A stretch of 35,847 bases of DNA from Bacilli bacterium. GTDB lineage: Bacteria > Bacillota_I > Bacilli_A > RF39 > UBA660. A program made the translations under genes and the position numbers. A model generated the notes under the pieces. That model made no database searches and had not been told where the DNA came from. It saw only the letters and a program-made list of their open reading frames with translations. The DNA is taken from assembly GCA_016296185.1 (NCBI GenBank), contig JAEDJT010000012.1, positions 1 through 35,847 of the forward strand, in the 5' to 3' direction. Shown here in pieces: positions 27,860 to 35,829 of this stretch (positions within the stretch are counted from its first letter, which is position 1; each line of letters starts with the position of its first letter).

Positions 27860-28996
27860 TTAAATACTAATTCTAGTTAACTTACTTTTATCTAATTCCT
27901 TTAATCTATCTTTATTTAAACTCAATAACAAATTAGGTTGATTATCATACATATATTTACTAGTTTCTCTAACAATACATATAATACCATCTTCTATTAA
28001 TGGTAATAACATAGTTTCAAAAACTTCTTTAGCTTTCTTCTTATCATTATATCTATTATATAAACTATTAAAATCTAATACAGTTTTATTATCACCTTTC
28101 ATAGATATAAAATATTCTAATATTTGATAATCTAATGCTTTCCAATCTCTAGTAGCAGTTGCTGCTAATGTTCTCATAACATATTCTTTTTCTAATTCTT
28201 TTTTTGTATTAATCATCATATATTTTAAAAATTTAGTTAAATCACTATAATCTTCACACATCCTAATAGTTTTATCATAACTACTATCAAAATTAATACC
28301 TCTATTAAAAATAATATATGGATATATACCATTATTTAATAAATACCACATAGCAATAGTTCTACTAGTTCTACCATTAATATCAAAATACGGATGAATA
28401 TGTACAAAATAAAAATGCATTATTTGTGACTTAATAAAATTTTCAGTATCATCACTACAAGGATAACCATTATTAACAAAATCAAAATAATATTTCATAT
28501 ATTCAGGTATTCTTTCAGCTTCTAAGCCTTCTCTAACAGAATCATCTAATCTACCATTATTTAATATATATACAGGAGCAGTTCTATATAACTCACCCAT
28601 TCTATTCTTATCCTTATCACATAATAAATCTTCACTTAATATAGAATATAACTTAGATACAGTTTCAGGAGTAATTTCTTTTCCAGTCATAATATATTTA
28701 TAACCTTTATATAAATTAACAATTCTTCCTCTCATATCACTATTAGTAATATTCTTAGCATTTTCAATGACATTTTCAATAGTAGTTATTTCATCTTTTA
28801 TACCTTCAACATTATTATTAGCTTTAACTTCATGAGTAAACATAACTTTTTTTGCAAATAACTCACTATTAAAGTATTCATCAATATTAATAAACTCTTC
28901 CAGTTCTCTTCTAAATTCATCTAAATGTCTTTTATCTAAAGTAAAGAAATGACCATTCTTATTTTTTATAGATAAAACTGTATCTCTATTCATCAT
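27860..28996 (-). CDS. Fic-domain protein (putative AMP-transferase or relative)
   Basis: This 378-residue cytoplasmic protein has a Fic core with HIHPYFDINGRTSR at about 199-212, close to the canonical H-P-F-x-D-G-N-G-R-x-x-R but with Y for the usual F and I for the first G. The flap element YRTAPVYIL (137-145) is present. An N-terminal segment NNNVEG (60-65) resembles the inhibitory S/T-x-x-x-E-G motif of self-inhibited Fic proteins, with N in place of S/T. The C-terminal 100 residues look like a winged-helix-type addition (Y-F-I-S-M-K-G-D...). Fic enzymes usually add AMP to a protein hydroxyl; the target is unknown. The start ATG 28996 follows GGTGAT. No terminator is seen before the MIF-like gene. 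Confidence 0.88.
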   Translation of the reverse strand: MMNRDTVLSIKNKNGHFFTLDKRHLDEFRRELEEFINIDEYFNSELFAKKVMFTHEVKANNNVEGIKDEITTIENVIENAKNITNSDMRGRIVNLYKGYKYIMTGKEITPETVSKLYSILSEDLLCDKDKNRMGELYRTAPVYILNNGRLDDSVREGLEAERIPEYMKYYFDFVNNGYPCSDDTENFIKSQIMHFYFVHIHPYFDINGRTSRTIAMWYLLNNGIYPYIIFNRGINFDSSYDKTIRMCEDYSDLTKFLKYMMINTKKELEKEYVMRTLAATATRDWKALDYQILEYFISMKGDNKTVLDFNSLYNRYNDKKKAKEVFETMLLPLIEDGIICIVRETSKYMYDNQPNLLLSLNKDRLKELDKSKLTRISI

Positions 28997-29016
28997 AATT
29001 ATCACCAATGTCGGTT

Positions 29017-29022
29017 ATTATA
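29017..29022 (-). promoter_or_regulatory. Candidate -10 of the Fic gene
   Basis: TATAAT lies 20 bases before the ATG at 28996, just downstream of the upstream gene's terminator. No TG extension or clear -35 was found. Confidence 0.35.
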
Positions 29023-29037
29023 ATATAAAATTCCAAT

Positions 29038-29059
29038 AAAAAAAAGTCTTAAGAGACTT
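29038..29059 (-). terminator. Intrinsic terminator containing the stop of the gene at 29058
   Basis: AAGTCT (29044-29049) pairs with AGACTT (29054-29059) around a 4-base loop, then a T-run on the minus strand. The TAA stop (29058-29060) is in the stem. Confidence 0.8.
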
Positions 29060-29363
29060 ACATTTTTACAGTAGAACTTACCTTAGTATTTACTACTTCA
29101 GTACTAGTTAATAATTCTTTAGAATATTTACATGCTTTCATAGCATCTAATAAAATACTAGTCATATTAAATGAGCTTACAAAATGATCTTGATAAAGAT
29201 CAAAAATATAATCAACTAAATTTTGAATTTCGTTAGCATGGTAATTTCTAATAACTTTAGCTACTTCTAAATTTCTATCAGCTATTTTAAAACAGATCCA
29301 ATCAAATAAACCTTCTTCAGAAATAGAATTAGTCATATCAAAACGAATTACTTTTTCTCCCAT
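29058..29363 (-). CDS. Small soluble protein of unknown function
   Basis: I do not recognise this 101-residue protein. It has no signal or membrane segment, and is mostly helical by composition with two cysteines (DWICFKIA and KACKYSKE). The ATG at 29363 is set by AAGGGGG at a suitable distance. It has one of the best promoters in the window (29395-29424) and its own terminator, so it is probably well expressed and independent of its neighbours. Confidence 0.6.
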   Translation of the reverse strand: MGEKVIRFDMTNSISEEGLFDWICFKIADRNLEVAKVIRNYHANEIQNLVDYIFDLYQDHFVSSFNMTSILLDAMKACKYSKELLTSTEVVNTKVSSTVKM

Positions 29364-29394
29364 AAAAAATCCCCCTTTTTTTGACACAAGAGGA

Positions 29395-29424
29395 ATTATA
29401 GCATTTTATATAAATAAAAGTCAA
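29395..29424 (-). promoter_or_regulatory. Strong promoter TTGACT-18-TGCTATAAT
   Basis: TTGACT (29419-29424), 18 bases, then TATAAT (29395-29400) preceded by TGC gives both a good -35 and a perfect extended -10. Confidence 0.75.
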
Positions 29425-29426
29425 GT

Positions 29427-29933
29427 TTATCTATTTTCACAATACTCTACTAAATTTTCATTTCTTTCATCAGTATCAACTAAACCAAATACTTCACATT
29501 TAGTATAAGTAGTTAAATATAAACCAAACATTTCATCATTATCTTTCATTAAATGATGTTTCTTTAAATAATTATATTCATCATAATCATATGTTTCACC
29601 ATACATATTATAAAACATTTCTTCTTTACTAAAATATTTATAAAAATTAACATATATATTATTTATTTCACTATCAATATGATTAATACCATCATTATTT
29701 AATGTAAATATAGATTGATATATTTCATCTAAAGTATATTCAGTAGATAACATTTCTTCTTCTACTTCTTCTTCATTATATAAAGCATTAACCTTATCTA
29801 TAGAAGAATTCCAATCAATATCAACATCTTCTGTAGTAATAGCATATGTATTATTAGACATATTTTTTATAACAGCAGAAGCACTAATAACAAATAAAAA
29901 TAAACTAGCTGCAACAATAATATCTTTCTTCAT
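29427..29933 (-). CDS. Exported or membrane-anchored acidic protein, unknown function
   Basis: I do not recognise this 168-residue protein. A signal-anchor or signal peptide (MKKDIIVAASLFLFVISASA, about 1-20) is followed by an acidic, Tyr/Asn/Glu-rich external domain (EEEVEEEML near 53-61) with two cysteines near the end (TKCEVFG and VEYCENR) that could pair. GTG three codons upstream is within GGTGAT, so the ATG at 29933 is used. It lies 29 bases after mutM, with its promoter reaching into mutM. Confidence 0.6.
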   Translation of the reverse strand: MKKDIIVAASLFLFVISASAVIKNMSNNTYAITTEDVDIDWNSSIDKVNALYNEEEVEEEMLSTEYTLDEIYQSIFTLNNDGINHIDSEINNIYVNFYKYFSKEEMFYNMYGETYDYDEYNYLKKHHLMKDNDEMFGLYLTTYTKCEVFGLVDTDERNENLVEYCENR

Positions 29934-29954
29934 ATCTATCACCTATCTTTTATT

Positions 29955-29984
29955 ATTATAAACTATTTTTGACAGTTTTCGCAA
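29955..29984 (-). promoter_or_regulatory. Promoter TTGCGA-18-TATAAT inside the 3' end of mutM
   Basis: TTGCGA (29979-29984) lies in the last codons of mutM and TATAAT (29955-29960) just past its stop, 18 bases apart, 21 bases before the ATG at 29933. Confidence 0.5.
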
Positions 29985-30781
29985 TAGTAAGTACTTCGAC
30001 CACCAATTACCATTCTTTTTATAACAGTATTACAAGTATAACATTTTTCATTTTCTCTTTTGTGTACTTTTAAATTTTGTTGAAACATACCAGTAACACC
30101 TAAACTAGAAGTATAACTTCTAATTGTTGTACCACCAGCTTTAATTGCTTCTTCAATAATTATCTTAGAAGAATCTTTTATTTTTTGACATTCATCTAAA
30201 GTAATACTAGAACCTAATCTATTAGGATATAAACCAGAAGCATATAAAACTTCATCAGCATATATATTACCTAATCCAGAAATAATTGTTTGATCAAGTA
30301 ATAAAGTTTTTAATGGTAGCCTTCTTCTATGAAAATTATCATAAATATATTCTTTACTTAATTTATCATCTATCGGTTCAATACCTTGTTTATGAACACC
30401 TTCAACAGTTTCTAAATCTTTTTTTAATACAAGATTCATTCTTCCAAATTTTCTTGTATCATGATATCTAAGATCTGTTCCATCAGTAAATGAAAAAATA
30501 ACATGTTCATGTTTGTTAATTTCTTCATTATGATCTTTAATAAAATACTTACCTTCCATTCTTAAATGGCTACATAAATAATAATCACCAATAGAAAATA
30601 TTAACCATTTACCTCTTCTTAAAATCTCATCAAATTCTAAACCAATTAAATTTTTTTTAAATTCATTTATATCTGATTCAATCATTCTTTCATATAAGAC
30701 ATTAACGCTTTTTATTTGTTTTTTTAGTATTTTTTTTCTTAGTGTTTGTCTTACTGTTTCTACCTCTGCTATTTCCGGCAT
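29963..30781 (-). CDS. mutM: Formamidopyrimidine-DNA glycosylase
   Basis: This base-excision enzyme removes 8-oxoguanine and nicks the abasic site. The 272-residue length is normal. The N-terminal MPEIAEVET gives catalytic P2 and E3, which fixes the start. L-R-M-E-G-K-Y near 72-78, R-K-F-G-R near 104-108, and the helix-two-turn-helix G-L-G-N-I-Y-A-D-E-V-L near 168-178 are present; the zinc finger C247/C250/C267/C270 closes the protein. The first 80 bases overlap, in another frame, the end of the upstream CDF-like gene. The order polA, membrane gene, mutM resembles the common polA-mutM repair cluster. Confidence 0.96.
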   Translation of the reverse strand: MPEIAEVETVRQTLRKKILKKQIKSVNVLYERMIESDINEFKKNLIGLEFDEILRRGKWLIFSIGDYYLCSHLRMEGKYFIKDHNEEINKHEHVIFSFTDGTDLRYHDTRKFGRMNLVLKKDLETVEGVHKQGIEPIDDKLSKEYIYDNFHRRRLPLKTLLLDQTIISGLGNIYADEVLYASGLYPNRLGSSITLDECQKIKDSSKIIIEEAIKAGGTTIRSYTSSLGVTGMFQQNLKVHKRENEKCYTCNTVIKRMVIGGRSTYYCENCQK

Positions 30782-31607
30782 TTGCTTTCACCCTCTTAAC
30801 TGTTTTTACTTTTCTAGTACCATTAGTCATATTAATAATAGCTACATCGGCTACTTTTAATAAATAATCACTCATAGTAACCATAAAAGTATTAATATCA
30901 ATCATACTAATAGTTTCATTAATAGCTACATCACAAATAACATATCTATAACCACCAAAATATTTTATATCAATATTATCTAAAGCTTTAATTTCACTTC
31001 TATCAGTTATTTCTTTCTTATATTCATCAGTTAAATCAATATTTTTACCAACCATAGTTTTAAAACTATTAACAATATTCTTTAACGCTTTTAATAATAC
31101 TAATCCACCAATTAATATAACAGCAACTCTATCAGCATATTTTAATACACTAACCCATTTGCTAAATTTACTAACTAACATTGCTAGTAATATAATTCCA
31201 TAATTATAAAAATCAATAGAACTGTTACTAGATGCAATACTAATAACACCTTTTTTCTTTTGATAAGTTATATTAGTTAATAAACAACTAACAGCATATT
31301 TAACAATTATAAATAATAAAACAAATAATATTAAGAATAAACTTGGCTTCTTTATATCAGATACAAAACTAATATAAATAAGTGCGATACTGCCTAATAA
31401 TACTAAGAAATTAATTAAAGCAGTAACAATTCCCATACCTTTCTTAATATCCTTTTTACTTGCATTATTAAATAACATTACAAAAACATTTTCTAAATCA
31501 TATAATGCACTTTCTAATACAGCATAACTTCTACATATAAAACTTACTAATACTTTTAATAAACCAATAATTAAATCAGTAAGTATAAATCTTTTCATTT
31601 CTTTCAT
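30702..31607 (-). CDS. Degenerate cation-diffusion-facilitator-like membrane protein
   Basis: This 301-residue protein has about five or six membrane helices in the first 200 residues and a cytoplasmic domain of about 60 residues (D-I-K-Y-F-G-G-Y-R-Y-V-I-C-D-V-A-I-N), the layout of CDF metal exporters. The CDF metal-site segment appears as SYAVLESALYDLENVFV (about 27-43), where transporters usually have H/D-x-x-x-D; the acidic pattern is altered, so transport is uncertain. The last 35 residues form a basic, low-complexity tail (N-T-K-K-K-N-T-K-K-T-N-K-K-R) that is encoded largely in the 80 bases overlapping mutM. GAGGAGG before the ATG at 31607 sets the start, 30 bases after polA. Confidence 0.65.
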   Translation of the reverse strand: MKEMKRFILTDLIIGLLKVLVSFICRSYAVLESALYDLENVFVMLFNNASKKDIKKGMGIVTALINFLVLLGSIALIYISFVSDIKKPSLFLILFVLLFIIVKYAVSCLLTNITYQKKKGVISIASSNSSIDFYNYGIILLAMLVSKFSKWVSVLKYADRVAVILIGGLVLLKALKNIVNSFKTMVGKNIDLTDEYKKEITDRSEIKALDNIDIKYFGGYRYVICDVAINETISMIDINTFMVTMSDYLLKVADVAIINMTNGTRKVKTVKRVKANAGNSRGRNSKTNTKKKNTKKTNKKR

Positions 31608-31637
31608 AATAAACCTCCTCAATTTTAAAATAATCAC

Positions 31638-34211
31638 CTATTTAGTTTCATACCAGTCAGAACCATAATCATGACTTACACTGAATGGTACATCTAATTT
31701 AACACATGTTTCCATATGTCTTCTAACTATTTCTTCTAATGTATCTTTTTCAGATTCAACAACATCAAATATTAATTCATCATGAACTTGTAATAACATT
31801 TTACTTTTTAAATTACGTTCTTTCATTTCATTAAATATTTTAACCATAGCTATTTTCATAATATCAGCACTAGTACCTTGAATTGGTGTATTTAATGCAA
31901 TTCTTTCTCCGCTTTGTCTAACCATAAAGTTTTTATTATTCAATTCATCAATAACTCTTTTACGATTAAATAAAGTTTTAACATATCCATTCTTATAAGC
32001 TTCTTCAACTATACTATCCATATAATGTTTTACACCTGGATATATTTCATAATATTTATCAATAAATTGTTTTGCTTCTTTAGGACTTATTTCTAAGTTT
32101 TCTCCTAAACCAAATCCACTTATACCATAAACAATTCCAAAAATAACAGCTTTAGCAGTTTTTCTTTGTTCTTTTGTAACAGTATCAATAGGAATTCCAT
32201 AAATATCAGCAGCTACTCTAGTATGAATATCCTCACCATTTATAAAAGCTTGTTGTAATTCTTTAGAACCACTTACATGAGCTAATACTCTTAACTCCAT
32301 TTGAGAATAATCTGAACTTAAGAACATATCATATTGTGGTAAGAATGCTTTTCTAATTTTTCTTCCATCTTCATCTTTAGCAGGAATATTTTGTAAATTA
32401 GGTTCAATACTAGAAAGTCTACCAGTTCTAGTTAAGTTTTGTTTATAAATAGTATGAATCTTACCATCTTCTCTAATATAATTAGTTAATCCTTCTAAAT
32501 AAGTACTTTTTATTTTAGTTAATCCTCTATATTCTAATATCTTACCAATAATAGGATGTTTATTTTCTAATTTATTTAAAATACTTACATCTGTTTTATA
32601 ACCAGTTTTTGTTTTCTTAGCAAATGGTAACTCTAACTTTTCAAATAAAATAACTCCTAATTGTTTTGGACTACTAATATTAAATTCTTCACCAGCTAAA
32701 TCATATACTTCAGATTCCAATTCTTTAATTCTACTATCCATTTCTTCTGCCATATCGTTTAATATGTCAGCATTACATAAAATACCATCATATTCCATAT
32801 TAGCTAGTACATCAATTAAAGGCATTTCAATAGTATTATAAAGTTCAAACATCTCTTCTTTATTTAATTGTTCAATATAATCTTTATTAACATCATATAT
32901 AAATCTAGATTTTAATACGATATCTTTTTTATCAAAACCTTCTTTTAAACTAGTACTATAAAAATTAACTTCACAACCATTATTATTCATTAAATAAGCA
33001 ATATCATCTTTAGTATTAATATTTAATAAATAAGCTGCAATCATAATATCTGAAGTTACATTTAATTCTAAACCTTCTCTTTTTAATACAACATAATTCT
33101 TCTTTTGATTAAATGTACAAATATCTTTATCTTTAATTATCTTTAATACTTTATCTATCATTGTATTAGTAACAAATAAATTACTTTTACTATCACTAAC
33201 TGACATTCCAACAATATCACCAGAATGATAATTTTCCTGATCAACTTCAATATAAACAGAAATAGTATCTTCTAATTCATTAATATATTTTAAATCTTCA
33301 TCACTACTAACATTTTTAAATTCAATACTTGTTTCTTGTCTTTGAGAACCTTCAACATTTTTCTTTATTAATGAATAAAATTCTAAATCTTCATATATTT
33401 TATTTAAAGATACATAATCAGCACCAGTATATTTAATATCTTCTAAATTAACATCTAAAGGTACATCTCTATAAATAGTAGCTATTTCTTTACTAATGAA
33501 AGCACTTTCTTTATCTTCAATTAGTTTTTCCTTCATCTTTCCTTTTATTTCATCTATATGCTCATAAATATTTTCAATTGTTTCATATTGTTTTAATAAA
33601 TTAATAGCAGTTTTATCACCAATACCTCTAACTCCAGGAATATTATCTGATGGATCTCCAGCAAGTGCTTTATAATCTATCATTCTTATTGGTTCAAATC
33701 CCCAATCTTCTTTAAAGTTAGTAGGATTATATCTAATATAATCTTTAGTTTTTAATAATTTAACTTCAACAACAGGACTTATTAATTGTAATAAATCTTT
33801 ATCAGATGATACTATAGTTCCATCAAATTCCGGATCTTGATCACACATTTTAGCAAATGTTCCAATAATATCATCGGCTTCATATGGTTCTAATTCAAAA
33901 TATGGAACACCCATAGCTTTTAAAATATCTCTGGCTATTGGCATTTGCATCTTTAATTCATCTGGAGTAGCTTGTCTTCCAGCTTTATAAGTTTCATATT
34001 TTTGTCTTCTAAAGTTTTTTCCTATATCAAAAGCAACTGCAATATAAGAAGGCTTTTCTTCACTAATAATTTTATTCATCATACCTATAAATCCATATAA
34101 AGCATTAGTAGGAAAACCTTTACTATTTTTCATAACATTACCAGTATATGCAGTAGCATAATAACTTCTAAACATTAAATTATTTCCATCAACTAAAACA
34201 ATCTTTTTCAT
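31638..34211 (-). CDS. polA: DNA polymerase I
   Basis: This repair and Okazaki-fragment polymerase has 857 residues. It contains a 5'-3' exonuclease domain (start KKIVLVDGNNLMFRSYYA; Y-K-A-L-A-G-D-P-S-D-N-I-P-G-V-R-G-I-G metal/DNA region), a middle 3'-5' exonuclease-like domain that lacks the D-x-E site (V-Y-I-E-V in its place), as in Bacillus, and a polymerase domain with motif A DYSQMELR (D634), motif B R683-K-T-A-K-A-V-I-F-G-I-V-Y-G and motif C VHDEL near 809. The ATG at 34211 after GGGTGA is the start; the longer reading crosses the promoter and the upstream terminator. It heads the polA, membrane gene, mutM operon. Confidence 0.98.
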   Translation of the reverse strand: MKKIVLVDGNNLMFRSYYATAYTGNVMKNSKGFPTNALYGFIGMMNKIISEEKPSYIAVAFDIGKNFRRQKYETYKAGRQATPDELKMQMPIARDILKAMGVPYFELEPYEADDIIGTFAKMCDQDPEFDGTIVSSDKDLLQLISPVVEVKLLKTKDYIRYNPTNFKEDWGFEPIRMIDYKALAGDPSDNIPGVRGIGDKTAINLLKQYETIENIYEHIDEIKGKMKEKLIEDKESAFISKEIATIYRDVPLDVNLEDIKYTGADYVSLNKIYEDLEFYSLIKKNVEGSQRQETSIEFKNVSSDEDLKYINELEDTISVYIEVDQENYHSGDIVGMSVSDSKSNLFVTNTMIDKVLKIIKDKDICTFNQKKNYVVLKREGLELNVTSDIMIAAYLLNINTKDDIAYLMNNNGCEVNFYSTSLKEGFDKKDIVLKSRFIYDVNKDYIEQLNKEEMFELYNTIEMPLIDVLANMEYDGILCNADILNDMAEEMDSRIKELESEVYDLAGEEFNISSPKQLGVILFEKLELPFAKKTKTGYKTDVSILNKLENKHPIIGKILEYRGLTKIKSTYLEGLTNYIREDGKIHTIYKQNLTRTGRLSSIEPNLQNIPAKDEDGRKIRKAFLPQYDMFLSSDYSQMELRVLAHVSGSKELQQAFINGEDIHTRVAADIYGIPIDTVTKEQRKTAKAVIFGIVYGISGFGLGENLEISPKEAKQFIDKYYEIYPGVKHYMDSIVEEAYKNGYVKTLFNRKRVIDELNNKNFMVRQSGERIALNTPIQGTSADIMKIAMVKIFNEMKERNLKSKMLLQVHDELIFDVVESEKDTLEEIVRRHMETCVKLDVPFSVSHDYGSDWYETK

Positions 34212-34230
34212 ACAATTCACCCTAAGAATT

Positions 34231-34239
34231 ATTATAACA
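34231..34239 (-). promoter_or_regulatory. Extended -10 promoter of polA
   Basis: TGTTATAAT, a perfect TGnTATAAT, begins at the end of the T-run of the upstream terminator and ends 19 bases before the polA ATG. Confidence 0.6.
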
Positions 34240-34267
34240 AAAAAAGATATCATTTTGTTGATATCTT
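34239..34267 (-). terminator. Intrinsic terminator containing the amidotransferase stop
   Basis: AAGATATCA (34244-34252) pairs perfectly with TGATATCTT (34259-34267) around six bases, then a T-run. The TGA stop (34250-34252) is in the stem. Confidence 0.88.
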
Positions 34268-34936
34268 CGCACATTCTTCAATAAATCTTTCAAAAATTTT
34301 ATTAAATTGAGGTAAAATTTCAGGATGAAATTGAACACCAATTATAAATCTATCTTTTCCAGTATATTCAATACCTTCAATAATACCATCATCACTCTTA
34401 ATACTTACTTTAAAATTCTTACCAACTTCTGTAATACAACTCTTATGTAAACTATTAACTTCAATTCTATCATTATCAAATATTTCATACATAATACTAT
34501 CTTTTTCAACATTAACAAAATGAGCTAAAGTTTCATTAGTATCTCTATAAACATTAATTGGCCAATGATCAGTACCATTTTCAATTAAAGATAACACTCT
34601 TTTATCATCTTCATATAAATTAATAGAAAACATTCCTAAAGTTTGCATTCCTAAGCAAATACCAAAGATAGGTTTCTTATTATCATAAAAATATTTAACA
34701 ACTTCCAAATTACTATTTAAAACTCTATCGCCACCAGGTAATATAAGTCCATCACACATATCTAAAACATCTTTAATAACATTATCATTTGAATATGGTA
34801 TTAATAATGGAATACCACCATTTTCAATAATTTTATTAATATAATTATTACCAAACCTATATGTATCCTGAAAAGTATCATCAGTTAACATATAATTACT
34901 TGTAGGTAAAATTCCAATTACAGGTTTTATATTCAT
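34250..34936 (-). CDS. Class I glutamine amidotransferase / gamma-glutamyl hydrolase (peptidase C26, PuuD-like)
   Basis: This 228-residue cytoplasmic enzyme hydrolyses gamma-glutamyl amides. Motifs: LPGGD (66-70) oxyanion region, nucleophile C94 in GICLGMQ, V-N-S-L-H-K-S at 150-156, and the catalytic H184/E186 pair in GVQFHPE. The start P-V-I-G-I-L-P-T-S is typical of the C26 family (gamma-glutamyl-GABA hydrolase type). The exact substrate (polyamine conjugate, folate-like or peptide) is not visible. It is monocistronic with its stop in a terminator; diverges from the gene at 35020. Confidence 0.9.
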   Translation of the reverse strand: MNIKPVIGILPTSNYMLTDDTFQDTYRFGNNYINKIIENGGIPLLIPYSNDNVIKDVLDMCDGLILPGGDRVLNSNLEVVKYFYDNKKPIFGICLGMQTLGMFSINLYEDDKRVLSLIENGTDHWPINVYRDTNETLAHFVNVEKDSIMYEIFDNDRIEVNSLHKSCITEVGKNFKVSIKSDDGIIEGIEYTGKDRFIIGVQFHPEILPQFNKIFERFIEECAKISTK

Positions 34937-34960
34937 TTATATACACATCCTAGTAAATAT

Positions 34961-34966
34961 ATTATA
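34961..34966 (-). promoter_or_regulatory. Candidate -10 of the amidotransferase gene
   Basis: TATAAT lies 24 bases before the ATG at 34936, with TAGGATG as ribosome-binding site. No TG extension or clear -35. Confidence 0.35.
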
Positions 34967-34984
34967 GATTATTTTTTAATAATA

Positions 34985-34993
34985 TGCTATTAT
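34985..34993 (+). promoter_or_regulatory. Extended -10 promoter of the gene at 35020
   Basis: TGCTATTAT lies 26 bases before the ATG at 35020, with GAAAGAGG in between. It covers an in-frame upstream ATG (34984), which is therefore unlikely to be the start. Confidence 0.45.
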
Positions 34994-35019
34994 TTATTAT
35001 AGGAAAGAGGTTAACAAAG

Positions 35020-35829
35020 ATGAAAAATTTAGATGCTAAAAAAATAGCAATTATAGTAGCAATATTAATAGTAGTAGCATTAGTAGTTGTACTAGTATTA
35101 AAAAATGGAAACAAACAAACCGAAGCAACAGCTGAAGAAACAACTAAGTTAGAAGAAATAACTAATAACTATATAACAGAAATGAAATTAGGTTATGCAA
35201 CTGAATACTTAGGAAAAGAAAAATTATATAGTAATGATAAAACAACAGTTAAAGATTTAACAGACGGAGATATTCTAAATACAGCATTTAGATATATAGA
35301 AAATGAAAATAAAGATGCAATGATAATTGACGAAGGCTTACAAATTTCTCTAAAAGCAAACGGTTATGAAGTAGCAAATTATGAAACAATAATCAAAGGC
35401 GAAGAAGTTAGAAAAGCAATTAAAACATTATTTGGAATTGATTGGGAAGATAAAGGATATGCTAATGATAGTGAAAACGAATCATATTTCACATTTACTT
35501 ATGACAAATCATTAGATGTTTACTTCCAAGCATTTAACGAAAATTATCGTAATGTAAACTTCAATGCTATTAAATCAGTATTAACAAAAACAATCGAAGC
35601 TACTAAAAATAAAAAAGAAGCAAAAATTACAATTGCAGTTGCATTTGCAAATCATATAACTGAAGAAACATTAGTATACAGTGACATTAATAATAAAGAT
35701 AAAGTTTATAGTACTACAGAACAAACAAAAGAAATTAAAGAAGATCAAATTGATAAATTTACAAAATATACAATCACTTACAAAATTGATGGTGACAATT
35801 ATATTTTTGAATCAATTGAAAAACAATAA
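35020..35829 (+). CDS. Membrane-anchored extracytoplasmic protein, unknown function
   Basis: I do not recognise this 269-residue protein. A short basic start (MKNLDAKK) is followed by one membrane helix (about 9-28, very Val/Ile/Leu-rich) and an external domain of about 240 residues rich in Lys, Glu, Thr and Asn, with no cysteine. It is well expressed-looking, with more GAA/GCA codons than neighbours. The ATG at 35020 is set by GAAAGAGG and the promoter. The layout resembles the protein at 7856-8425 but the sequences do not match by eye. Confidence 0.65.
   Translation: MKNLDAKKIAIIVAILIVVALVVVLVLKNGNKQTEATAEETTKLEEITNNYITEMKLGYATEYLGKEKLYSNDKTTVKDLTDGDILNTAFRYIENENKDAMIIDEGLQISLKANGYEVANYETIIKGEEVRKAIKTLFGIDWEDKGYANDSENESYFTFTYDKSLDVYFQAFNENYRNVNFNAIKSVLTKTIEATKNKKEAKITIAVAFANHITEETLVYSDINNKDKVYSTTEQTKEIKEDQIDKFTKYTITYKIDGDNYIFESIEKQ

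Noticed and set aside
27489..28996. Fic and MIF-like genes as a dedicated toxin-antitoxin pair
   Set aside because: The MIF-like gene has its own perfect extended -10 and a housekeeping-type fold; nothing links it to Fic inhibition, which is probably internal.
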